Positions 22,088 to 32,258 of a DNA stretch of 64,000 nt are shown here, one piece after another; within the stretch, counting starts at the first letter, position 1, and each line of letters opens with the position of its first letter. The notes beneath the pieces are model-generated. The model did not search any database, was not told the origin of the DNA, and saw nothing but the letters and a program-made list of their open reading frames with translations. The DNA lies in assembly GCA_017506865.1 (NCBI GenBank), contig JAFCMP010000334.1, positions 248,001 to 312,000 on the forward strand, written 5' to 3'. The translations under genes were made by a program, and so were the position numbers. Origin of the DNA: Tribonema minus (lineage: Eukaryota > Sar > Xanthophyceae > Tribonematales > Tribonemataceae).

Positions 22088-24420
22088 ACACAACTTCAGG
22101 TCATATTCTGCACAACTGAAGTTATCAAAGTTTTGGCGACGAGATGCGTAGACTACTGTGAGCAAGGTGACAGTCACCCTAGTGCATGCAACGCTCGCAA
22201 ATTGCCCAACGGATTTTTGGCCATGTCCATGGTGCAGCATCTGTATATGGCCCGATGGCTTCTCTTTCCTCCTGTATATTGCCATTCTCTCCGGGCGGCG
22301 GCACACGGCATTCGCGCTTGGCTACTGATGATGCAATGTAATTTGAGTTCGCCCTGAGGCTACATAGAGCGCTGGAGTGGCTGCTTGATGGCAAGGCTTG
22401 AGCTGTATTGACAGTCGACGTTGGCCTCCAAATCTCAAAGCTGATAGAACAGCTGCACCCAGCTTGACAGCAGCGCACAAGCTGCACTGCACGGCTGTCG
22501 AAGGTGTACAGTACGTTGCCAATCATACACCCACTGCTCATTCTGTGCTTCCTGATCCTATGATTTATTGTTCCCTCATATTCCGTCGAAAGCAGGCTAT
22601 GGCAGAGCTGTGGAACTTCATGACCGTTTCCCAGAATGGCGGGAAAGCAAGGGGGTGGCGCCTGTGGCGGAATCTGCTGGCGTTTGGAAGACTGGAATCG
22701 AACAGAACGGCAGATACGGATTGCAAAGATGGCTGCGGGGCAGGTGAACAGAAAATTCATACATCAGTTCAAGCTACTCTGACCACCACACAGGTATACT
22801 GCTGCTACCATGCTGCACATATGCGTCACATCCTGCCGTGTATGATTCACTGTTGATGTATGGTGTGGTCACAGTACGTGACCATGAGAGCATCAACTCT
22901 GAGTAGCTCAAACTGAGTTGATGACTCGCGAGCATTCATACATACAAGCCCAGTGCACTCTACGTGCACAGCCCAATTCCATCTGAGGTCAACTACTATG
23001 ACCTTGCCTTGAGTATGGGAGCATACACTGGCCTGTCATGTTGACAAACGGAACTGTCAACACTGCAATGAGAGGCAATGTTGCCGAGCACTGTGTCGTG
23101 GCCCGTCCAGGTACCAACTGAAACACAACGTGCTGAACGATATTGGCAGCATCGCCTAGAAAGTGGGCGATGTCTCTGACTTCTAGCACTCAAACAAAGC
23201 TTGTGTTTGCGGGCAGGCAGTGTTGAGAGGCAGGCACAGCTCCGTGCATATATGTACTCCACTGCGCATCGGTCTCAGGGTTGTGAAGAATCAATCAAAA
23301 GTACTCAAGGAGCAGGTCGATCTCTGCAGCAGCTGCTGCACTGGTCATGCAGCGGTGATACTCGAAAGATGTTGTCTGGGGTCAGATGCGAGTGCGCACA
23401 ACATGATCACCCAGCTTGCACAGGGACGTGCTCAGCAAACTTACAGCAGGTGTTTACTCTGCTTCAGCTGCGCGTTTACTCTGATGCATGCTTCAGTGCA
23501 TTTGCCCTCAGCGCACTGTGGACCTAGGGTTGGGTTAGGGTTGGATCCCTGTATGCACTCTGCTCATCCCAAGTTGTTGACACGCGATTTCTGTTCCTTT
23601 GTCCGCAGGCAGCTCAATCAGCAGGGTACCACGATCACATCAGCAACAGCGCTCAACAGTAGCAGGTAGCACCAGCCACAAGAGCACTGTCACATGTGCT
23701 GACGCCGCCAATGCACTTTGGGGTTGCACGTGATATGTTCCTGCGATTTTGAGCATGAGTTGCATGATGCATTCATTGTACTGCATCGTTAAAACACTTC
23801 TACACATCACGGCTTGGTGTGTATGACCGCAGCATAAAATGTGGACTCCGGACGCCTGGCAGCGATGATGAGTGCAAGCTTGCCAGTGGGCACATTTCGC
23901 AACAAATGCAATACTGGAACGGGCCATCACCAGTGGGTGTCCGTTGCCTGGTATCTCTGCAGTAGCCTCATAAAACAAGACCCATGATGAGTCAACGAGT
24001 AAAACAAAACAATGAGTCAATGACACGGTGCAAGTGCCCCATTTCATCGTGCTACAGTCCCCCCCCACCCCTCCGCAAGCTTCATCCACCTAGCTGCCTC
24101 GTGTTCACTCCGCCATTGTGTCACTGCATGCACATGGAGTGTGTTGTGTGCGTGTCACTGATTATGCTATTCCCTGCCAAGGACTGGCTGTTCAACAAGC
24201 CAACACCCTGTTCGAAACTGCTTCCACCCCTGCCTCCCGGTGCTGTCAGATGACACTATGGGGCGGGGTCACAACACAAGATCGGGTCTGTCCCGCCTCA
24301 CCGCTCTTACGCCGAGACCACTCCCACATTGTCCAGGGGCTCAAGTAGGCCAGGGCAAACCCTAGGCTAGCCCTTGGGTAGTAGATCTATCTCTAGGGGT
24401 TGAACTTACACAGCTTAAAA
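22088..24420. other. Unassigned spacer between ankyrin paralogues
   Basis: No supported gene. Several frames of 100 to 190 codons are open on both strands (for example 22760-22179 minus) without recognisable motifs. A telomere-like fragment lies at 23525-23544. Confidence 0.4.
23525..23544 (+). repeat. Interstitial telomere-like fragment
   Basis: The sequence TAGGGTTGGGTTAGGGTTGG resembles two to three degenerate TTTAGGG/TTAGGG units. It is short and could be chance or a repair scar. Confidence 0.4.
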
Positions 24421-24502
24421 AACATGACAGTTGGCTTCGAACCAACCTTGCGTGATCAGACAGAGCAGTCTATGATCTGCCATCATACCAACTAGGGGAT
24501 GG
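24415..24502 (-). ncRNA. tRNA-like or Pol III-derived relic
   Basis: On the minus strand GTTGG-TTCGAAG-CCAAC forms a perfect T-arm-like hairpin that contains a B-box-like GGTTCGAAGCC. It is followed by a run of T (24415-24420 as A on plus). Upstream is TAGTTGGTATGATGGC, a weak A-box candidate. I cannot fold a proper acceptor stem or anticodon arm, so this is not called a tRNA gene. A tRNA-derived SINE fragment is the likelier reading. Confidence 0.3.
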
Positions 24503-24649
24503 GCACAAGGGCTGAACTCTCTCTGCGGTGCTTCATGTAGAGGTACGTTATGCAAACCTTGCAGGCTTTGATTCACATCGCATCTTCACCTTGAGGCAGT
24601 ACTAAAAGTGGTGGCGTGGGCGGTGCAGCGGAAGGTGCGCACCAGAGAT

Positions 24650-25511
24650 ATGGGGAAAACGCTGGCAGCTCTACACTCGCTCACAAATTCGACATTAATT
24701 CAACACATCCTGGGATTTCTTCGCCCATCCCTCATGACCAGAAGCACATGCTGCGTTTTCAGGGATGCAACAGAAAACGCTCATGAGCCCCGAGCAGAAG
24801 CACCACACACAGGCTACAGATGTTGTTGCCACCGCCAGCCTCATGGAGTGGGCGCTACGGATCGGTCTGCAACCGGAGCTGGCGCAGAAGTTATGCGTAC
24901 GCTGCGGCGACCTCGACCGCCTGCGCCAGCTTCGCTCGCAATTTGACCCGCCACTCAGTCCAACTGAAGAGCACTGCTGGCTTGCCGCCAGCGGCGGTCA
25001 CTTGGAGCTCTGGCAGTGGTTACGGCAAAACGGTTGTCCCTGGGACGAGCTTACATGCGCATTTCCTGCACGCGGAGGACACTTGGACGTGCTGCAGTGG
25101 GCTCATGCGAATGGGTGCTTCTGGGACGAGAACACGTGCTCGTACGCTGCACAACGAGGGCACTTGCAAGTGCTGCAGTGGGCCTGCGAGACCTGGTGCC
25201 CGCGGAGCGAGGGCACATGCTTTGCTGCTGCCTCTGGCGGGCACCTAGAGGCGCTACAGCTGGCGCACAGCAACGATTGCCCTTGGGATGAGATGACCTG
25301 CTGCGAAACTGCATCTCGCGGGCACCTGGAGCTGCTACAGTGGGCACATGCCAATGGCTGCCCCTGGGATGCAACAACATGCAGCGCAGCCGCAGATAAA
25401 GGCCATCTGGGCATCCTTCAGTGGGCTCGTGCAAACGGGTGCCCTTGGAGTGAGGCAACTTGCTGTGCAGCGGCGTGTAACGGCTATTTGGAGATCCTTC
25501 AGTGCTCGTAA
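24650..25511 (+). CDS. F-box-like/ankyrin repeat protein, copy 2 (frame displaced)
   Basis: Tandem paralogue of the gene at 21196. The conserved start ATG at 24650 opens the frame with IQHILGFLRPSLMTRSTCCV. The ankyrin part (SLMEWALRIGLQPELAQ, then seven GHL-type repeats) runs in the +1 frame to the stop at 25511, after GYLEILQCS. The ankyrin frame here has an ATG at 24765, but the matching codon in copy 1 is ACG, so this is not an ancestral start. In the F-box-like part most differences from copy 1 are synonymous in the first frame, for example GGG/GGA, TCT/TCC, AGT/AGC and GAC/GAT, which suggests past coding constraint. One repeat has lost its Trp (ALQLAH) and another reads PARGG for AARGG. 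Confidence 0.7.
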
Positions 25512-26108
25512 ACAGCTCGCATTCCGCATGCTTTGTAAACTGGTTCTGCGTGTTCACTGCCGCTGTTGCGAGCGCTGAATAATCATGCTTTTTCCATTCA
25601 CAGCGCATGGAAATGGTCGCAGTTTCTTATGCTCTCACATCATGAATGGTCATACATACCGCACCTGCATTCACCCAGAAAGCAGATAGTCATCATTTGA
25701 GCAGTTTAACACACATCATGGGCACTCGCTGCCATCCCTGTCTCACCAGTGCTACTGTAGGTATGATCACATGACCCGCAGTTGCAGCAAAACATAATCT
25801 ACATGTTTGGGCACGGTGGGACTCTGGTACATGGGTTTTAGAACAAACAAGTAGGGCTTGAGGACCAGTTCTCGAGGACTAAGGGCGCACATTTAGGGTC
25901 AGACTACGCTTCACTTGACTACTATGAAGGTCGTTCGTTGATCAGACAAGACAGCACCAGCCCACAAATCTGATGCTCACGACGTATGCCAGACCCACAG
26001 CACGTGGGATGTCTCATGCATAGACGGCAGAAGCAACGGAAGGCACACCCTGCAAGTAAATTGTGTCAACACCTCTGTCAATACTATTTACATTATTGCG
26101 CAACACCA
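25512..26108. other. Intergenic, nothing recognised
   Basis: No open frame with supportable coding features. It separates the 3' ends of the ankyrin gene (plus) and the Golgi SNARE gene (minus), so it is a convergent intergenic region. Confidence 0.5.
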
Positions 26109-29100
26109 TCAGCTCAGCAACCACCACAGCGTAAAGCATATGCACAGCGCGAGAACCGTCGCCACAATCATGTTGTCTCGCGTTCGCCGCCGCCCTATCT
26201 GATCGACGATCCTGCCGATCCCTGGAAACGCGCTGGTGAGAGCGCCCAGCGTCGCGTTCGTGCGGCTGAGCGTCTCTCGTTGTTGGCGCAGGCTCTCGCG
26301 CGCCTCGTGGGCTTGCCTGCACGTGCAAGCATACAGGGAGGTAGAAACGCAGTAGTCGGTTGATTTTGGCTGATACTTGATGATGACCCTGTGGAGACCG
26401 CTGCAGTATGGCTGTTGGAGTTCCAGTGGAGGTGAGTTTTGCCACAAACCAGATGTCGTGCTTCTGAATGGTTCCGGAACACATCGTGATGTATACGTTA
26501 TATTGGTGGAAGGCACTTGCGGCTAACCATCCCTTGTCACCTAGAGCTCTACGATCTTTTGATTCGTTTTCATTCTGCCGGTGAGTCCACGCGGTGACAC
26601 ACACCAGACACAGATGCGGCAACAGACAGCTCAAGCCTTGCAAACACTTGAATGACGCCAAATCTGATGCACATAGATGTGGCGACCGCAACTGCTCCAC
26701 AGGGCGCCCGCCTTCACATTCGCGATCAGTGAGAGGTGACAAAGAACAACTACAGTACCCCCCCCCCCCTCCCCACCATACATTTTGAAGTGCCAAGTTG
26801 AAGTTTACCACTCACCCTAACACGTTGGACGCCCCTCGCAGCGATGAGCCGATGTACTGGCTCTCACGCAGCAGATGATCTGTGTCGGCGTCCGCTCCCT
26901 CTGCCTTGTGGCGCCGCGCTTGCCGGCCGCGGAACAGCTCATTTGCGTCCCTGCTCAGCAGGGGGGGGGGCGCGCGGGGGGGGGGGGGGGGGGCTGCCCG
27001 TGTTATGGATGCTGAAACTGTGGACAAATGAATGGATAACTGAAGCGAACTGCAGACCTACGTGCTGCAAGGTTGTGCTGCCTGTGCATGCGGCTGTGTG
27101 ATGCAGCGCTTGCCCGGAGCAAGCAAGGACCTGTGGCGGGACTGTGAATCGCGGTGCGCCACCAACTGACTCACTACAAACATGTGAAACTCCCCGTGCT
27201 TGTTTGCTGGAAGCACACCCAACTGCATTGACGGACCTGCTAGAGGTGCCATGTGGACGCAATGCGTAGCTTTCCTTGTGACCATCACGCTAGACGCTGG
27301 GGAGGGGCATGCACATTAGACCTTGCAGTTACACTGTTCTCGCAGCTGGGTACAATGTACTTGCAGCTGAGTGCACTTTACTGTCAGATGAAGTCAGGGG
27401 ACAACCCATTTGATCAGTGTGGCACATATGCCACAGTCATGGCGCAGCAGGGGAATTGCCGCAATATACGTCAACACCAGACAAGGCAGCACATGTTCTG
27501 CATGTAGTGGAGCATCACTAATGCAGGTTGCGGCTGCCAGTTACTGACAGGTGGCATTAGCGGCCAGCCCCTATCGATCGCAGAGATGATCGGTGGTACG
27601 CATACAGTCTCTCCACAATCACTTCCATGGCCGCCTACCTGCACTCTGTTTACCACACATGGAGTTCACGACGGAACTAAACATCGTGGCAGAGTAGGAC
27701 ACCCAAGGTGGACCCAATGCAAAGTGCAGAACAGCACTAGACCAGGGCAGGCTGGATTGCAAAGAAGTAATTATTGTGTAGGTACTTAGGCAAGTGGAGA
27801 AACAGTACCGACGCAGGGTCGGAACAGTACTGAACTGGTGCTGGCTCAGTCCATGGTGGACTAACATGAGTAACTCCACTGCTGGTAAGTTCCATCGGTG
27901 CAGCGTCTGGTCGACGTGACTGCCATGCTGTGCATTACGGCGGCTCTTTAGCTTGTCGTTTGGCCGTGGTGAGAACCTGTGTACATAGGTATGTATGCAC
28001 ATGCAAGAAGGGTATGTGGGTTTCATACCACGTCAGCTCACATATGCCAATACATCAGGAGTTCACAAGGTCAACTGAGCGCACGCACCTATGTCTCTGT
28101 ATTGCGGAACTAGCCCTGTTGTACTCTGCCCGGCTGTCAATGAGGTTGACACGATATCGTTTCATCTGCTCCTGCTGTGGAATGGTCCTGAGACCTGGCG
28201 CAGCTGCCATTGCGTCCAGCATCTCTGTCAGCTGCAGCAAACAAACCGCACCGTCAAGCGCTGTTACAAAGCTGCAGAAGACGTTTCTTCTGCACCCGCA
28301 GGGCATTGAGGTGATGCACATGCAATGTGCATTGCCAAGCAATGCAGCCGGGCTGCTGTGTCCAAACTTGCGTGTTGTACTTATGTGTTGTGTAGGAATA
28401 TATTGCAATTATGTTTGCGGCAGTGTACATACCATAGTGAGGCAGTGTCATGAGGAGCTGGCTTCTCTGGGTTGCATCTAGGAGCAGGCGCAATGACCAC
28501 GTTGACTTCATGCTCAACAATTTGTGACGTCGAAAAACATTGGTGGCGCGAGACATACAACCCTGCATCTTTCTGAAGTGTGTCATATGTTCACCAACAA
28601 TACCACTTTCTTTACATAGGCTTCAAAGGCCCGGCCTCCAGAGCCTCAAGGGCTGGCATTCATACCAAGCAAATCTTATTTGTGAAAAGCTGCTGCGAAG
28701 TCGGCCGCGGACAGGGTTAACGCAGCCTGTACTCTGTACTCTGTAACCTGTGCACTCTGTACTCTGAATGTACCCCCCTGGTGGCACGCCTACTCCGCAG
28801 TTCCTGCACCTGCCCGCGTGCACCTCACAAAGTGGCGCATGCTGCGCGGCACCCGACAGAACCTGCCACTTGAGAAGGAACTTCAAACAGCAACCTCACA
28901 TCAAAGTATGAACGTTTCCGAAAACCCTTCCTGATGCACCAGTGCGCCTCCATATTCCTACAGTATACAGTCTAAACTGTACCTGTGACAGCAGGTGGTC
29001 GATCTCGCGCGCGAGCCCCGCCTCCGCCATGTTATCAGCGGGGTTCTCGAGGTCGTATGAAGACGCGACGCCGTTGCGCGTCGCGCCGTCCGTCGCCTCG

Positions 29101-30424
29101 AGGCGCTTTGACAGGTCCCAATACGACTGCACCTTGGCCTGGTGTGAGTTCACGCGGGCATTGAGAGAGTGCATCAGCGGAGCACTGGTGAATTGTGCGC
29201 TATACATTAGATGGAGGTTTCAAGACGCCAGGCGCGTATGAGGATAAGGAGATGCGCGTGAGCGCGTGTACGACACTGTTTCTGCACACGTTCAGAGTAC
29301 TTTGGGCATGAGTGCGATGGCCGGTGCACACGACATTAGCATAGGGGCGCAGCATGCCTGTACGGTGGCATACTCTGCGGAAGAGAAGTGGATGACTGCA
29401 CACGGCTAGCATTTGAGGCACTGCTAGATTGTTTTGTACATGCAGGCTGCATCCTACCAGAGACAGGGAAAAAAGACATGGCGTCGACACAGTGTACCGA
29501 CCATCAGTGCTGGTGTTGCAGGCTGCAACGCGCAGTCGCCAACTGGTGGAAGTAGTCATCAAATGTAACAGCGATCCTGCAAGGTGAACCATTGTTGCCT
29601 ACACGCGGTCGCTGATGGCCAACAACAAGTAACAGCAAGTCGTAAAGGCCAATGCCGTGCTGCCAGTCACTGCAGCACATGCACTCATGCCTTGAGCGGG
29701 GTGTTTGCGGCGTCAGCCGCTGTGTGCGCGTGCAGAGTCACTGCTGCAGCACTGCACCGAATGAGGCCGTGTTGCTTTCCCCACCTTCCAAAGCATGGCT
29801 GTTGACCGTTAGGCTGTGGCTGAGGCACACGTTGCTGCCTGGACACCGGCACGCGAACTTCATGACGTTGTGGCACTTCATGATCAACACAGATCGACCT
29901 GAGACATGCCAGCTGGTGCTGTGATGCTGTTACCAGCTTTGAGTGTTGCACCTGTGTCATGGTAGTGCATGCTGGAGTAGTATGCATAGTTGATGAGCTA
30001 GCACTACTGAAAACTTCGATGGCATGGACTTGAACTTGAGACCTTGCTGGATGATTCCATATGCCGTGACAGAGTGCTTGTTATGACCTATGATAGTGTG
30101 TAAAGCGTCCGGAGGACCGTCAGATGAGCGAAACGAGATTTAATGAGCACCCTGCGGCGCAGCACGGCTCCTCTTGTGCGAGCGATCCGGCTTGCGCATA
30201 AGCAAGCACTTCACCTTGCATCCCAGCAGTGAGGTGTTGGACACTATGAGGTGCCGCTTCGGCTTACGTTGAAGTGATAGTTGGGCGGGACTCCTCATAG
30301 CAAGGACTACGGCACAAACAACGGGAGGAAGTCTGAAATCACAAAACTTCAACTTCTATATCACCTTCAGGTTGCCTTCGATCCGCAGCGCCTCTCGGTT
30401 GATGGTTTTCCAATCCGACATCAT
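26109..30424 (-). CDS. GOSR1: Golgi Qb-SNARE GOS28/GOSR1
   Basis: A tail-anchored Qb-SNARE acting in ER-Golgi and intra-Golgi membrane fusion. Five minus-strand exons agree in phase: 30424-30365, 29138-28983, 28231-28089, 26950-26816 and 26316-26109, giving 233 residues, the usual size for the family. The start reads MMSDWKTINREALRIEGNLK, matching the family's N-terminal helix; either of two adjacent ATGs could be used. The second exon continues AKVQSYWDLSKRLEATDG and REIDHLLSQ, then LTEMLDAM and RYRVNLIDSRAEYNRASSAI. The SNARE helix reads LLRESQYIGSSLRGASNVLG, then QAHEARESLRQQRETLSR with LGALTSAFPGIGRIVDQIG. The C-terminal anchor is NMIVATVLALCICFTLWWLL, ending one Ser before the stop. Introns are long (about 750 to 1,230 bases) and hold no recognised gene. 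It is divergent from the small Tim gene. Confidence 0.92.
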
Positions 30425-30695
30425 GTCCCGTTCCGCCACCCGCAAGCCACCTCCCACTGCTTGCTGACAGGGTCTGCACATCCACTGTGAACTTCCCAAC
30501 TTCAGCTGCGGCAGTGCTCCATTCGAGCTGAAAAAAAGTGGACCTTCTCTCTCTCTCTCTCTCTCTCTCCACTTGTGGAGGCTTCATTCACCCTTTTCGC
30601 AGCATCACTTAACCACGAGCTGGGCCCCAACTCGCAGCGAAGAGCACAGTAGATAACCCAAACCAAAACAGCGGAGCCCAAACAGACCAACCACC
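30425..30695. promoter_or_regulatory. Shared divergent promoter of GOSR1 and the small Tim gene
   Basis: Only 271 bases separate the two start codons. The region contains a CT dinucleotide tract at 30546-30570 (GA on the other strand) followed by the palindrome CCACTTGTGG at 30570-30579. No TATA box is evident. CT/GA tracts near start sites are common eukaryotic promoter elements, but function here is inferred. Confidence 0.5.
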
Positions 30696-30947
30696 ATGGA
30701 GGGCAACTTGACGGAGGCCGAGCAAGCCAAGCTCATGGGTTTCATGGAGTTCGAGCAGGTCAAGAACAGCATGAAGGCCTACAACCAGACTGCGTACAAG
30801 TGCTTCGGGCAGTGTGTGACAACCTTCAAGACCAAGAAGCTGGATGCCACAGAGACAGCGTGCATTGAGAACTGCACCGCCAAGTTCCTGAAGCTCAGCC
30901 AGAGGACGGGACAAAGAATGGGGGACTACCAGGCTGCAAGAGGTTAA
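30696..30947 (+). CDS. TIM9: Small Tim chaperone of the mitochondrial intermembrane space, Tim9-like
   Basis: An intronless 83-residue protein. It carries the twin CX3C signature of the Tim8/9/10/13 family: CFGQC and CIENC, separated by 15 residues as in Tim9. The C-terminal helix reads AKFLKLSQRTGQRMGDYQAA, like the Tim9 helix (FLK..QR...R). In the family the protein forms hexamers (Tim9-Tim10) that guide hydrophobic carriers through the intermembrane space. The four Cys form two disulfides after Mia40-dependent import. The start is the first ATG in the frame. Assignment to Tim9 rather than Tim10 rests on the Cys spacing and the C-terminal helix and is not certain. Confidence 0.85.
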   Translation: MEGNLTEAEQAKLMGFMEFEQVKNSMKAYNQTAYKCFGQCVTTFKTKKLDATETACIENCTAKFLKLSQRTGQRMGDYQAARG

Positions 30948-32258
30948 TAATGAAATATAGGTATCATGACACATATTTCATTGTCTAAATGTCTTACATC
31001 TGTGCTGATGTCTGGTGCATGCTCACTAGGCCAGCTGCTGACATGGTCTGCAGGTGCATGCGCAAATGCCTTGGAGTATGGACAAGTGAAATGCATGCAC
31101 GAATGCATTATAGTATCGCCGAGCCGGTTACACCAGCACCGGCTTCCGCGATGACGACCAGCACATGATTGCCTTCGGACGCAGCATTGCTAGCAAGCAG
31201 AGCTTTCGCCAATCTAAGGCATCTTGTGCACCGCTCCCTGTGTTGGGGCCATTTACGCGTTGTCCTCATGTCAGCTGATGGGTGATGGGCATTAGCGACA
31301 CACTTTTGCAACACATCATTATGTGCTGCCCTGCACGGTCAGATCCTCGACAGTGTTCGCAAGTGTGCATGTCGGTTTTCTATGCATCACTGCACTTGCT
31401 GTCCCCATGTCAGGATATTGCTGGTGCCAGACTCCAATGCCGAACTGTGACAGTAGGAGAGTTTGTCGCAATGTTGATGCTCATGTGTCCGCTGCTTACA
31501 CACCGGCTTTGGAGCATTTTGGGGGGTGTCATGTGTTGTTCAAGACTTGTTGTGCGTATGTGCCACATGTTCGACCATGTTGAAAAATGGTTGGCTGGCC
31601 GTCATGGCGGCAACCACCTATAGTTTGAGGGTTGTGGCATGCATTAGTGGCACCCCAAACAAGCATATGCATCCTGAAGCAGATGCTGTCGTCATATAAT
31701 GACATGGTGCAGCAAGCACCCACAGTCCAGGGCAAAAGCCATTGCATTCGTGAAATGCAGCAGTGCAATGCCTTGCGAGCCAGAACACAGGCCAGGACAA
31801 CGCGCGCTGCAGAAATGAGCAGCTGGTATGTATGCGCCTCACTCTCAGGCGAACCGAATGTGATGAGTTCAGTACCTATTCAGGTAGTGTCCACACGAGT
31901 GCTGCCATTCGGTGTAGGTACCAAAGAGCGCTCTAGGGCGGGTGTGATTTGTGCTGAATGGGGAACAGATTTGGCACGCGCTCTTTCTTAGAAGACTGCT
32001 CTCTATGCCCTCCGCTGCCGCGGCACTTACAATGGGCACTACGTGTATGCACGCGCGCAACCGCAACAGGGCCAGCCTGCAGTGCGCACCGGAAAATTGT
32101 CGGGTCACTGAAGTGCTTTAAAAAACAAACATGCAGCTGAGGGCGTCATGATTGCTCAGCCATTTTGCTGAGCATCGCGCCCCGCCCCCCCAGTAAACTT
32201 GAATCGCGCCCGCAGGAATCAGCGTAGCCCCGCATGAACGCGTGCGATTCAGCAGAAG
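30948..32258. other. Intergenic, no supported gene
   Basis: Convergent spacer between the Tim gene and the glycoprotein gene. Short open frames (for example 31282-31623 plus) lack recognisable motifs. Confidence 0.45.

Noticed and set aside
22179..22760. 193-codon minus-strand frame
   Set aside because: No recognisable domain, irregular composition with many Cys and Ser, and no splice partners. It is likely a chance frame in GC-rich DNA.
24421..24500. A functional tRNA gene on the minus strand
   Set aside because: The T-arm is good, but I cannot pair an acceptor stem or form a normal anticodon arm.
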